From CALHRB01 sp964473465 (GTDB lineage Bacteria; Bacteroidota; Ignavibacteria; Kapaibacteriales; UBA2268), in contig CAYYPE010000002.1 of assembly GCA_964473465.1 (NCBI GenBank), positions 272,855 through 336,854 on the forward strand: a stretch of 64,000 nt of DNA, in the 5' to 3' direction. The stretch's first letter is position 1. Each line of letters opens with the position of its first letter. The position numbers and the translations under genes are program-made. The notes below the pieces were generated by a model. It was not told the origin of the DNA. It searched no databases and saw only the letters and a list, made by a program, of their open reading frames with translations. Of this stretch, positions 37,405 to 45,560 are shown in pieces.

Positions 37405-37956
37405 ATGAAATTAATAATTTATTTTTTTTCTTTTGTTTTTCTTTCGATGACTGTTTTGTCTAATAACTTGTCTGAGAGGTTAGAGAAAGCACGAAAATTC
37501 TATTATGAAGCTACACAAAACAGCAAAAAAGCTGATTTAGCTATTAAATACTTTACCGAGTTAAAAAGAATTGATGCTACGCTAAGCTCCCTTGCTGATA
37601 CATATATAGGGTCTCTGACTGCCGTTAAAGCCCGAGATGAGTTCTGGCCTTGGAAAAAATTTGAACTTGCAAACAAGGGTATTGAAATCATGGAAAAGGC
37701 TTTAAAATCCGAACCGAACAATATCGAAGCCTTGTTTATATATGGCTCTACCTGTTATTATCTTCCATTTTTCTTCGGGAAATCTAATGATGCCGAAACT
37801 CAGCTTAAAAGAATTATCCATCTTTTGAATGATAAATCACTGAATCAATATTCTCAGGATTTGTTGAAAAATGTTCTGACTTTTATCAAGGATAATATAA
37901 AACTGAGCCCTTCGGAAACTAAAAAAACAGATGAATTGCTTGCCAGATTAGGTTAG
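37405..37956 (+). CDS. Hypothetical exported TPR-like protein
   Basis: A 183-residue protein with a signal peptide (1-19, 'LIIYFFSFVFLSMTVLSN') and a helical body. 'DLAIKYFTELKRIDA' and 'GIEIMEKALKSEPNNIEALF' followed by 'IYGSTCYYLPFFFGKSNDAE' look like degenerate TPR repeats. No family name was recognised. It is 4 bp upstream of the CrtI-family gene, so the two are probably one operon. Its role is unknown. A periplasmic scaffold is possible. Confidence 0.75.
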   Translation: MKLIIYFFSFVFLSMTVLSNNLSERLEKARKFYYEATQNSKKADLAIKYFTELKRIDATLSSLADTYIGSLTAVKARDEFWPWKKFELANKGIEIMEKALKSEPNNIEALFIYGSTCYYLPFFFGKSNDAETQLKRIIHLLNDKSLNQYSQDLLKNVLTFIKDNIKLSPSETKKTDELLARLG

Positions 37957-37960
37957 AAAG

Positions 37961-39442
37961 ATGAAGCAAACTGTTGCTGTTATTGGTGGCGGGCTTGGCG
38001 GATTAAGTTCAGCAATTTCCCTTGCAAGTTCAGGTTTCAAGGTTAAAATCTTTGAAAAGAATGATAAATTAGGCGGTAAACTATCTTATATTAATGACAA
38101 GGGGTATTATTTTGATATTGGACCCACACTTCTAACAATGCCTTTTGTCATAGAGCAACTTTTCAGTTCAGCAGGTGAAAATCTCTATGACTTCATTGAA
38201 ATAATTAAAATCGAACCTGCCTGTAGAAATTTTTTCAAAGATGGAATTTACATTGATACAAGTTCAAATTCATCAAAAATGAAGGCGGAATTAAGTAAAA
38301 TTTACCATACAGCAGGTGAAGATTTTGAAAGATATCTGACTTATTCCCAAAAGCTATATGAAAATACAGCTGATATTTTTCTTTTTGAGCCTTTTCAGGA
38401 ATTGAAATATTTATTAAGCAAAAGAACACTTCCATTGCAAAGAGTATTTTCCCTTGATGCTTTCAGAACAATTGATGAAGCAAATAAGAGCTTTTTCAGA
38501 GATGAAAGGCTTGTTCAGCTTTTTAACCGTTTTGCCACATATAATGGCTCTTCACCTTATTTAGCACCTGCAACTCTAAATGTCATCCCTTATGTGGAGT
38601 ATGGTTTAGGTGCTTATTATATTAAGGGAGGTATGTTTAAATTAGTCGAAGCACTTGAAAATCTGGCTGAAAAGCTCGGTGTTGAAATAATTCCAAACTG
38701 TAATATCGAAAAAATCATTATTAACTATAAAACAGCCATAGGATTATACTATTCAAACAAAAGTGAATTTTTTGATTATGTTATATGCAATACAGATGTT
38801 GTTCATACTTTTAATAATTTAATTGATGGTTTTGAGAGTGAAAAAGAAAAATTAAACAAGCTCGAACCTTCACTGAGCGGAATGCTTTTTTTATGGGGTG
38901 TAAATGCACAAACCGAAGTTCTAAGGCATCATAATGTGTTCTTTTCTGAAGATTATTTCAATGAATTTTTACAAATTTTTAAGGATAGAAAAGCACCCGA
39001 CGATCCAACAATTTATGTTTCAATTTCATCAAAGTCAGATCCGAAACATTCACCTGCGGGTGCAGAAAATTGGTATGTTCTTCTTAATATGCCCTATTTA
39101 GATTCGGGTCAGGATTGGGATGCAGAAGTAATTAAAATGAGATTTGCAATATTCAATAAATTGAAAAAAATGGGGATTGATATTCAGAATAAGATTGATT
39201 TTGAGAAAGTTCTGACCCCAAGGGAATTTTTTGAACTCTATCGCTCAAATAGAGGAAGTATTTATGGTATTTCTTCAAACTCAAGGTTAACCGCTTTCAA
39301 GCGACCAGCTAACCGCAACAGAAAGATAAAAAATTTATTCTTCGCAACCGGGTCAGCACATCCCGGAGGCGGAATACCACTTGCTGTTTTATCAGGAAGA
39401 CACTGTTCGGATTTAATTAAATACTACTCTGGAAAAAAATAA
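37961..39442 (+). CDS. Phytoene desaturase / CrtI-family FAD oxidoreductase
   Basis: A 493-residue carotenoid-type desaturase or related oxidoreductase. The N-terminal dinucleotide-binding motif is 'VAVIGGGLGGLSSAISLASS', then 'KIFEKNDKLGGKLSYINDKG' and 'DIGPTLLTMP'. The C-terminal signature is 'FFATGSAHPGGGIPLAVLSG'. These place it in the CrtI/CrtN/CrtD group. No phytoene synthase or cyclase is in the window, so the exact reaction (desaturation, 1-OH-carotenoid dehydrogenation or another polyene step) is open. It follows the TPR-like gene by 4 bp and precedes a HAD phosphatase by 42 bp. Confidence 0.88.
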   Translation: MKQTVAVIGGGLGGLSSAISLASSGFKVKIFEKNDKLGGKLSYINDKGYYFDIGPTLLTMPFVIEQLFSSAGENLYDFIEIIKIEPACRNFFKDGIYIDTSSNSSKMKAELSKIYHTAGEDFERYLTYSQKLYENTADIFLFEPFQELKYLLSKRTLPLQRVFSLDAFRTIDEANKSFFRDERLVQLFNRFATYNGSSPYLAPATLNVIPYVEYGLGAYYIKGGMFKLVEALENLAEKLGVEIIPNCNIEKIIINYKTAIGLYYSNKSEFFDYVICNTDVVHTFNNLIDGFESEKEKLNKLEPSLSGMLFLWGVNAQTEVLRHHNVFFSEDYFNEFLQIFKDRKAPDDPTIYVSISSKSDPKHSPAGAENWYVLLNMPYLDSGQDWDAEVIKMRFAIFNKLKKMGIDIQNKIDFEKVLTPREFFELYRSNRGSIYGISSNSRLTAFKRPANRNRKIKNLFFATGSAHPGGGIPLAVLSGRHCSDLIKYYSGKK

Positions 39443-39484
39443 TTATTATATTGCATAAGGAAAAAAGATTTTCTTTGATAAAAA

Positions 39485-40015
39485 ATGATTTCGGAAAATA
39501 AAGCCATATTTTTTGACCGTGATGGTATTATAAACTACAGAATTGTAGGTGGATATGTCGAATCGAAGCATCAATTTAAATTCATCCCGGACTTCTTTGA
39601 TTTATTTTACCTTATAAAAAAAATCGGTTATCTTGCTATAATTATTTCAAATCAGCAGGGTGTCGGGAAGGGTATTCTATCCCTTCAAGATTTAGAGCAG
39701 ATACATTCCTATATGCAAAAAAGATTGATTAATTTGTTCGGATTCGGTTTTGATGATATTTTTTACTGCACTGATTTAACAGGCTCAGGCAGTTTTCGAA
39801 GGAAACCAAATCACGGTATGTTGCTCGAAGCAATCGAAAAGTGGAATATTGACCCTAAAAGTTCCTATATGATTGGAGATAGCCTTACTGACGTTATTGC
39901 CGGGAAAAAAGCAGGAACAAAGACTATTTTAATCAATCATTATTTGACTGAAAAACCAGAAGAAGCCGATTATTTATTCAAAAATTTATATCAGGTTGCC
40001 GATTTCTTCATTTGA
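39485..40015 (+). CDS. HAD-IIIA phosphatase (D,D-heptose-1,7-bisphosphate phosphatase-like)
   Basis: A 176-residue histidinol-phosphate/GmhB-type phosphatase. The nucleophile motif is 'AIFFDRDGIINYR' (DxD). Motif II is 'AIIISNQQGVGKGILS', motif III Lys is in 'RRKPNHGMLLEAIEKW', and motif IV is 'YMIGDSLTDVIAGKKAG'. The DRDG..N and SNQ-GV motifs are typical of GmhB, which prepares ADP-heptose for LPS core. The zinc-loop cysteine set usual in GmhB is not evident, apart from one Cys near 'YCTDLTGSG', so the symbol is withheld. Two GT9 genes elsewhere in the window fit a heptose pathway. Confidence 0.8.
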   Translation: MISENKAIFFDRDGIINYRIVGGYVESKHQFKFIPDFFDLFYLIKKIGYLAIIISNQQGVGKGILSLQDLEQIHSYMQKRLINLFGFGFDDIFYCTDLTGSGSFRRKPNHGMLLEAIEKWNIDPKSSYMIGDSLTDVIAGKKAGTKTILINHYLTEKPEEADYLFKNLYQVADFFI

Positions 40016-40046
40016 TATAATTTAATTCAATATTTTAAATCCTAAA

Positions 40047-40244
40047 ATGAATTTATTTAAGTTGTTTTATATATCAATTTTTTTGTTATCATCATCGTAT
40101 TGCATCTTATTGTCTCAGGATACAGTTTTTGTATTTCCGAATACTTCCCTTGGACAAATCTATTCTACTTACGATAGACTAAATATCTGGGACTTGACTC
40201 ACACTGCCAAATTTACTGACTATCCAATCATAAATATCCATTAA
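40047..40244 (+). CDS. Short secreted ORF, likely truncated gene remnant
   Basis: A 65-codon frame with a signal peptide (LFYISIFLLSSSYCILLSQ) followed by only about 40 residues ('DTVFVFPNTSLGQIYSTYDR', 'LNIWDLTHTAKF') before a stop. The mature part reads like the beginning of a larger exported enzyme rather than a complete small protein. The next gene is on the opposite strand 26 bp away. It may be a real small protein or the 5' stump of a degraded gene. Confidence 0.4.
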   Translation: MNLFKLFYISIFLLSSSYCILLSQDTVFVFPNTSLGQIYSTYDRLNIWDLTHTAKFTDYPIINIH

Positions 40245-40270
40245 TTTAAAATTTACCCAAAAGATTAATT

Positions 40271-41086
40271 CTAAATTTTATTTGTTTTTTTGACAAGGAC
40301 TATGGCTATATTGTAAGCAAAAACCCCATAAGGGATTTTATAATCTTGTTCCGATAGCCATACAAAGGGTTTCAAGATTTTATCTCTTATTTTTTTCTTT
40401 AAAAAAATACTTAAAAATACTTCCAGATTCATTGTAAATACTTCAATGAAAAGCCCCGACCTGAATACTTTTTTTATTTCATAATTACCCTTGAAATCAG
40501 AGCTGTCAAGCATTTCTATCAAATCATTTAAAGAATAATGATAGTGCTTTTCAAGATGTTCGGGATTATAATCTTTGGGGAATTTTCCCTCTTTTAAAAA
40601 TCTAACCACCTTATATAGAAATTTGTAAATAAAAGGAAAAAGCTTCCTTAAATAGTATCCGTAATTATATGGGTCAAGAAAACCAAACAAGCCCTTATTT
40701 GGGGTAGAAATAATTATTGTTCCATTGTTCTTAAGAATTCTGAACAATTCCGAGAGGGATTTTATTTTATCTTTTGTATGTTCAAGAACATCATTGAATA
40801 CTATTGCATCGAAATACTCGGAATCGAAACCAGTCTCTTCAGTTGTTTTGCAATAAAAATAGATATTAGGATATTTGATTTGGGCAATTCTGATATGCTC
40901 TTCGGAAATATCAATGCCATAGGTTTCTTGGCTTTTTTCTGAAAAATATTTTGTTCCATACCCGTAAGAACAGCCAGCGTCGAGAAGTTTTTCAACTTTT
41001 TCTGGAAGGTTATCATAAGAAAATTTTATTCTGCCGCTTAGTTTTTGTTCGGGAAAGTCAATGTAAATTTTATTTTCTTCTATCAA
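40271..41086 (-). CDS. Class I SAM-dependent methyltransferase
   Basis: A 271-residue enzyme. Motif I is 'EKLLDAGCSYGYGTKYF', post-I 'TYGIDISEEHIRIAQIKYPN', motif IV 'DAIVFNDVLEHTKDKI', and the last core strand region is 'NGTIIISTPNKGLFGFLDPY'. C-terminal residues 170-260 are an aromatic and basic extension ('LFPFIYKFLYKVVRFLKEGK'), perhaps membrane-associating. It lies beside polysaccharide genes, so glycan or lipid-linked methylation is plausible. The substrate is unknown. Confidence 0.85.
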   Translation of the reverse strand: MIEENKIYIDFPEQKLSGRIKFSYDNLPEKVEKLLDAGCSYGYGTKYFSEKSQETYGIDISEEHIRIAQIKYPNIYFYCKTTEETGFDSEYFDAIVFNDVLEHTKDKIKSLSELFRILKNNGTIIISTPNKGLFGFLDPYNYGYYLRKLFPFIYKFLYKVVRFLKEGKFPKDYNPEHLEKHYHYSLNDLIEMLDSSDFKGNYEIKKVFRSGLFIEVFTMNLEVFLSIFLKKKIRDKILKPFVWLSEQDYKIPYGVFAYNIAIVLVKKTNKI

Positions 41087-41212
41087 TTTCTGAAATATTC
41101 AAAGGTCAATAATCAAAAAAAGCAAATTAAAAAAAATTGATTTATTTCTTTTATTTAATTAATAACAAAGTTAGTTTTGTTTTTCTGGAATAATAAAAAA
41201 ATTATATAAGAA

Positions 41213-42679
41213 ATGCACATAGCAATTATTTTGGTTTTTATATCATATTTTTTAACTCCATTTCAATTATTCTCGGTGTTAAATTATGGAGTTACTGCCA
41301 TTGACGTCAGTCTTGCTTTGTGCTATATTATTTTCTTCAAAAAATTAATCTGGGATGGGATGAAAATAAAAATTGTCCCAAACCTTGCACTATTTGCATT
41401 GGGATTCATTTTATTATCTGCAATAATAACAACAATCCCAGTTATTTTATCAGGTGACCCCAAACTTTTACTTCAGAATTTTAAAACAACAATACATTTT
41501 ATCTTTCTTGTATTTTTTGCGGTTATAAATTCTTTTTATCCAGTTGAAACTAAAACATGGTCCAACGTTATCAGAACATGGCTGATTATAGGTTTGTTTA
41601 TAAATTTATTTGCAGCTTATCAAATAGTTGCTCGTGCTTATGATTTACCACTTGCCTGGATTGATTATACCAATGTAAGTTTTGTTCCAAAATCAGAAAC
41701 TGAGGCAGACCCATCAATGGTCAGGCAATTAAGTCTCAGCTATGGTGATTTCTTCAGGGCAACTTCTATTTTTTCGGAACCCTCGGCATTGGCTCTTTTC
41801 AATATTTATATGTTTATTTTCATCTTTGTCCCTTGGTTGCAGGGAAGGCAGCCTTTTTTCAAATCAAAAACTATAACATATATATTTCTTGCTTTTTCTG
41901 TTGTGGGTTTGCTGATTGCATACTCAATGACAGGGGTTGTTGGCTTGGTTTTGGTCGTCGGAGGATATTTCCTGCTGGAAAGAGTTAAAAATTATTCAAA
42001 AGTATGGAAGATTGTAATTTTTGCCGTGATTGTAATATTTATAACTGACTTTGCGGTTAAATCCTACACTCAGATAAGCATAGTTGAATTATTTGAAAAA
42101 AGGATTACCGGTATATTTGAATGGGGCTCAGAGACAGCAATCGCAACACCGGGTGAATCCTTTGGAGGTCGACTGGAATCCGGCGGAAAAAGTTTTGAAA
42201 TCTGGAAAGAAAACCCAATATTTGGTGTTGGTCTGGGTTTGACGTTTTATCAAGGAAAGGATATTGAGTTTGGCGATTTTGGATTTTTAGCTGCTATGGC
42301 AGAAATGGGATTGTTCGGTTTTTTTAGTTTTGTTGGTATGTTCGCATTTCTCCTTTTTATAACAGCTTATTTTATTAAGAATCTGCATAAATTATCATTT
42401 CTTGATGAAGAGCAAAAACGAATTGCTGGTATGTCTTTTTACATTATGCTCTTACTATTCGAAATTAATTTCATAACAGGCAATAATCTGGCAACAATTG
42501 GGCTCTGGATGCCGATTGCAATGATTTTTTTCATTATCAATACTTATTACGTCAAAAAAGGAATTAACGTAAAAGAATTTTCTTTGGTTACTGTTCCTTT
42601 TAAAGAAAAATCAGGTATGAATTTATCAAGATATCTAAATTACAAGATGAAGAATGACAGGAGTTCTATTGAGGACTGA
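41213..42679 (+). CDS. O-antigen ligase/polymerase-like membrane protein
   Basis: A 488-residue polytopic protein with about eleven hydrophobic helices and a large loop (about 285-335) between the last groups. The loop holds 'GESFGGRLESGGKSFEIWKE' and 'NPIFGVGLGLTFYQGKDIEF'. That arrangement is characteristic of Wzy_C/O-antigen ligase family proteins, which move lipid-linked glycans in the periplasm. It overlaps the next methyltransferase by 26 bp, indicating cotranscription. Ligase versus polymerase cannot be separated from sequence alone. Confidence 0.8.
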   Translation: MHIAIILVFISYFLTPFQLFSVLNYGVTAIDVSLALCYIIFFKKLIWDGMKIKIVPNLALFALGFILLSAIITTIPVILSGDPKLLLQNFKTTIHFIFLVFFAVINSFYPVETKTWSNVIRTWLIIGLFINLFAAYQIVARAYDLPLAWIDYTNVSFVPKSETEADPSMVRQLSLSYGDFFRATSIFSEPSALALFNIYMFIFIFVPWLQGRQPFFKSKTITYIFLAFSVVGLLIAYSMTGVVGLVLVVGGYFLLERVKNYSKVWKIVIFAVIVIFITDFAVKSYTQISIVELFEKRITGIFEWGSETAIATPGESFGGRLESGGKSFEIWKENPIFGVGLGLTFYQGKDIEFGDFGFLAAMAEMGLFGFFSFVGMFAFLLFITAYFIKNLHKLSFLDEEQKRIAGMSFYIMLLLFEINFITGNNLATIGLWMPIAMIFFIINTYYVKKGINVKEFSLVTVPFKEKSGMNLSRYLNYKMKNDRSSIED

Positions 42680-43514
42680 AACAAAAAGTTGTCTTATCTG
42701 CGGGGCAAAAGAATTAATTATCAAGAAATTTGGCAGTGAAAAATTATTCTACTGTCCCGAATGTGATATTCATTTTGATTCTGAAATACCCGAAAAATCA
42801 GATTTAGAAAATTATTATCAAAAGGCTTATAAAATTACTGACTCAAACTTTATTACCACCGAAAAGCGAAGGCTCTCACGTATTCCTGAGCAATTCTCTT
42901 TGCTGGGCGATATAATTAAATACATAGCTCCTCCTGCAAAATTACTTGACATCGGATGTGATAAAGGCTTTTTCCTCGACGAAGCACGTAGAATTGGTTA
43001 TGAAGTCAGCGGTGTGGAGCCTTCTGAAACAGCAAGAAATTACTGCTCAAAAATTGGTATAAATGTAATAAAAGAAATTGAATTGATTGAAAATAAGTTT
43101 AATGCCATTACACTCTGGCATTCACTCGAACATAATTCTGACCCGGTTCAATTTGTTAATAACATCAAGGAGAAGCTCGAGCCCAATGGATATTTATTTA
43201 TCAGAGTTCCCGCCTTAGATTCTCTTTGGGCAAAAATTCTGAAAAGCCGATGGATTTGGTTTCAACCGCAGAATCATTATTTTCATTTTTCACATAAATC
43301 ACTGAATCATTTGCTTGGACAATTAAATTTTGACGTTTTAAAAATAGAAAAAAGGAAACCTAATACAAGGCTGACACGCAAGGCATTCTGGCAATCTCAG
43401 ATGATTTTTAGTAATGCTTTCGAGAATAATCCTACTTTGATAGAGTTCTTAAAATATTTTTATCAAGCTATTACCGCAGTCGAACTGTTTGCTGTGGCAA
43501 AGCTCAAATATTAA
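42654..43514 (+). CDS. SAM-dependent methyltransferase with N-terminal zinc ribbon
   Basis: A 286-residue methyltransferase. Residues about 13-40 form a C-x2-C...C-x2-C ribbon ('SCLICGAKEL', 'LFYCPECDIHF'). The Rossmann core follows, with motif I 'AKLLDIGCDKGFFLDEARRI', post-I 'YEVSGVEPSETARNYCS' and motif IV 'ITLWHSLEHNSDPVQFV'. This layout is common among sugar or small-molecule methyltransferases in surface-polysaccharide clusters. Its start overlaps the O-antigen-ligase-like gene by 26 bp, and ATG 42654 leaves the ribbon intact. The target is unknown. Confidence 0.86.
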   Translation: MTGVLLRTETKSCLICGAKELIIKKFGSEKLFYCPECDIHFDSEIPEKSDLENYYQKAYKITDSNFITTEKRRLSRIPEQFSLLGDIIKYIAPPAKLLDIGCDKGFFLDEARRIGYEVSGVEPSETARNYCSKIGINVIKEIELIENKFNAITLWHSLEHNSDPVQFVNNIKEKLEPNGYLFIRVPALDSLWAKILKSRWIWFQPQNHYFHFSHKSLNHLLGQLNFDVLKIEKRKPNTRLTRKAFWQSQMIFSNAFENNPTLIEFLKYFYQAITAVELFAVAKLKY

Positions 43515-43681
43515 AAAATATCTCTTAACTCTTTCTTTGCATTTACATTATTTTATATTAATTTTGTTGTTTATATTTTTCTAAATAATGTAACTTAATC
43601 ACAACTTGATGTGTCTTTACATTGTTTAAAAGAAAAAAGAAATTTAATTAATTATTAATATCAATTTTTTAGGTTAATTTT

Positions 43682-44959
43682 ATGAAAAAACTATACTTTA
43701 TCGCACTGATACTTTTCGCTACAACAGTTGCTTTTTCGCAACAGACAAGAGTAGTCATTAATACTCTTAAAGGGGACATAACCAAGGTTCCAGACAATGG
43801 CTTAAGGGAATACTTACTGCCACAGATTCATACAGAAGCTGAGCTAAATCCAGAGGCAATTCAACCAACAAAAACCAAACCCTTTTCTCTGTTTTATGAT
43901 GTTGAAGCTGCAGAAAGAGGCTATATCTTTACATTGAAAGACACAAGTGATTCTGCATTTATCTATCCACCAAATCCAAATTTTAATGATCCAAACGAGA
44001 TATGGGTTTTTACGGGATTTTATGACTACCCATTTCCTTTGGGCAGCTGGGGAACTGCTTATGGTTTTGGTCAATTTCAGCCCGCATTGCCCGGAAAACT
44101 TATTATTGATACAATAGCTCTTGATTTATTCAAATTATTAGTTAGACCTGATATTACAAGCGATTTCTGGCTTTATCCTATTACATTGCCCAGCATCAAT
44201 ATAAATGATACATCTTCGTGGAACGGTTTCAGATTCGATTTGAACAATGTTGATTATGAGGAATTAGGCGACCAGATAAGAATTCCTAAAGATACAATCA
44301 ACTCAAGACTTAAAGATATCGGTGGCGGACAAACTCAAAGATATAGAGTTATATTAAGTTTGAACAAACCTATAGTTGTTGAACCGGGAAGGAATTTCGG
44401 ATTTTTGATTTTCTCTGCAAGTTCAAATCCTACAAGAGATTCTGTCAGAATGCTTGGTGGTTTTGAATGGCAACTTTCCCGCAAAGAAACCTATGCAACA
44501 ATTATCAGAAGAAATGGCAGTCCTGCTTCTGACACTGTTGAATCAACATTTCTCTGGTATAGAACATGGCAGGATCCAACCGTTGCCCAAAAGCTTAGAG
44601 CTTTGAATGGTCAGTATGTCCGACAGAATTTCTCGATGATATTAGGTGCACTATATGATGTACCAACCAGCGTTACAGCCAATTCTTATGAAGCACAGCC
44701 CTTCAAGTTAAGCCAGAACTCCCCTAATCCAGTATTCAGTTCAACTAATATTGATTTTGCACTTGAAAATTCGGGGGATGTTAGTTTGAAAGTCTATAAT
44801 AGTATTGGTCAGGAAGTTGCTGTATTAATCAACAATTATATGATACCCGGTAGCTATAGCATTCCTTTTGAGGCAACAAATCTACCATCGGGTGCTTATT
44901 TTTATACTCTCAAGTCAGGTATATATTCTGAAACAAAAACAATGCAAATTGTTAAATAA
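43682..44959 (+). CDS. T9SS-exported hypothetical protein
   Basis: A 425-residue exported protein: signal peptide 1-19 (ending VAFSQQ), a beta-rich domain of about 310 residues without a recognised family ('GSWGTAYGFGQFQPALPGKL', 'VILSLNKPIVVEPGRNFGFL'), then a type-A sorting domain at about 345-425 ('FKLSQNSPNPVFSSTNIDFA', 'VSLKVYNSIGQEVAVLINNY', 'NLPSGAYFYTLKSG'). The 'QNSPNP' motif marks a canonical T9SS tail. It is a monocistronic unit, with 167 bp of AT-rich DNA upstream and a strong terminator downstream. Confidence 0.85.
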   Translation: MKKLYFIALILFATTVAFSQQTRVVINTLKGDITKVPDNGLREYLLPQIHTEAELNPEAIQPTKTKPFSLFYDVEAAERGYIFTLKDTSDSAFIYPPNPNFNDPNEIWVFTGFYDYPFPLGSWGTAYGFGQFQPALPGKLIIDTIALDLFKLLVRPDITSDFWLYPITLPSININDTSSWNGFRFDLNNVDYEELGDQIRIPKDTINSRLKDIGGGQTQRYRVILSLNKPIVVEPGRNFGFLIFSASSNPTRDSVRMLGGFEWQLSRKETYATIIRRNGSPASDTVESTFLWYRTWQDPTVAQKLRALNGQYVRQNFSMILGALYDVPTSVTANSYEAQPFKLSQNSPNPVFSSTNIDFALENSGDVSLKVYNSIGQEVAVLINNYMIPGSYSIPFEATNLPSGAYFYTLKSGIYSETKTMQIVK

Positions 44960-44976
44960 TATTATCTGAATTTTTT

Positions 44977-45010
44977 ACCCTCCCCGATATTTATCAGGGA
45001 GGGTTTTTTT
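44977..45010 (+). terminator. Intrinsic terminator after the T9SS gene
   Basis: ACCCTCCC (44977-44984) pairs with GGGAGGGT (44997-45004), with an inner GAT/ATC pairing across the loop. A run of seven T ends at 45010. It is a textbook Rho-independent signal 18 bp after the stop codon. Confidence 0.92.
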
Positions 45011-45092
45011 ATGTCAAAAAAAACTTTTAATTTTTTATTTTCATTTAGTTAATTTAGTTTGTTGTAAAAAATTAAAATGTTAGGGAGGTGTT

Positions 45093-45548
45093 ATGTTTCA
45101 ATTTAAAGAGATTTTAGTCCCAACGGATTTTTCTGAGCAGAGCAGAATGGCGCTCGATTATGCCATAGAACTGGCTATATCAACTGGTGGGACTTTGCAT
45201 ATTATTCATATAATCGAGCCATCTGTCTATCCGACTGATCTTGGTTTTCCGCAGGTTGGATTAATTGACCTTGATAAAGAATTGGTAGAGACTTCAAATC
45301 TTGAGTTATCAAAAATTGAGGATGAACTTAAGGCAAAAGGAATCAATGTAGTTAAATTCATATCGCACGGCAGACCATCGGACGAAATTGTAAATTACGC
45401 CAATGATAACAAAATTGATTTGATTTGCATAGCTACCCACGGTAGAAATGGTTTCGAAAGGTTTTTATTCGGAAGCACAACCGAAAAAGTTCTTCGCAAG
45501 GCTCCCTGTCCTGTGCTTGCTGTTCGAATGCCGACTAATAGAGACTGA
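45093..45548 (+). CDS. Universal stress protein (UspA family)
   Basis: A 151-residue single-domain Usp. It begins 'FKEILVPTDFSEQSRMALDY' and ends with the ATP-binding signature G-2X-G-9X-G-S/T, visible in 'THGRNGFERFLFGSTTEKVL', then 'APCPVLAVRMP'. It likely binds ATP as a dimer and contributes to stress tolerance. A strong RBS (TTAGGGAGGTG) precedes ATG 45093. It converges on smc, with 12 bp between the stops. A 6-bp hairpin (CGAGGT/ACCTCG, 45555-45570) spans the smc stop but lacks a T run. Confidence 0.92.
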   Translation: MFQFKEILVPTDFSEQSRMALDYAIELAISTGGTLHIIHIIEPSVYPTDLGFPQVGLIDLDKELVETSNLELSKIEDELKAKGINVVKFISHGRPSDEIVNYANDNKIDLICIATHGRNGFERFLFGSTTEKVLRKAPCPVLAVRMPTNRD

Positions 45549-45560
45549 TTGTTACGAGGT

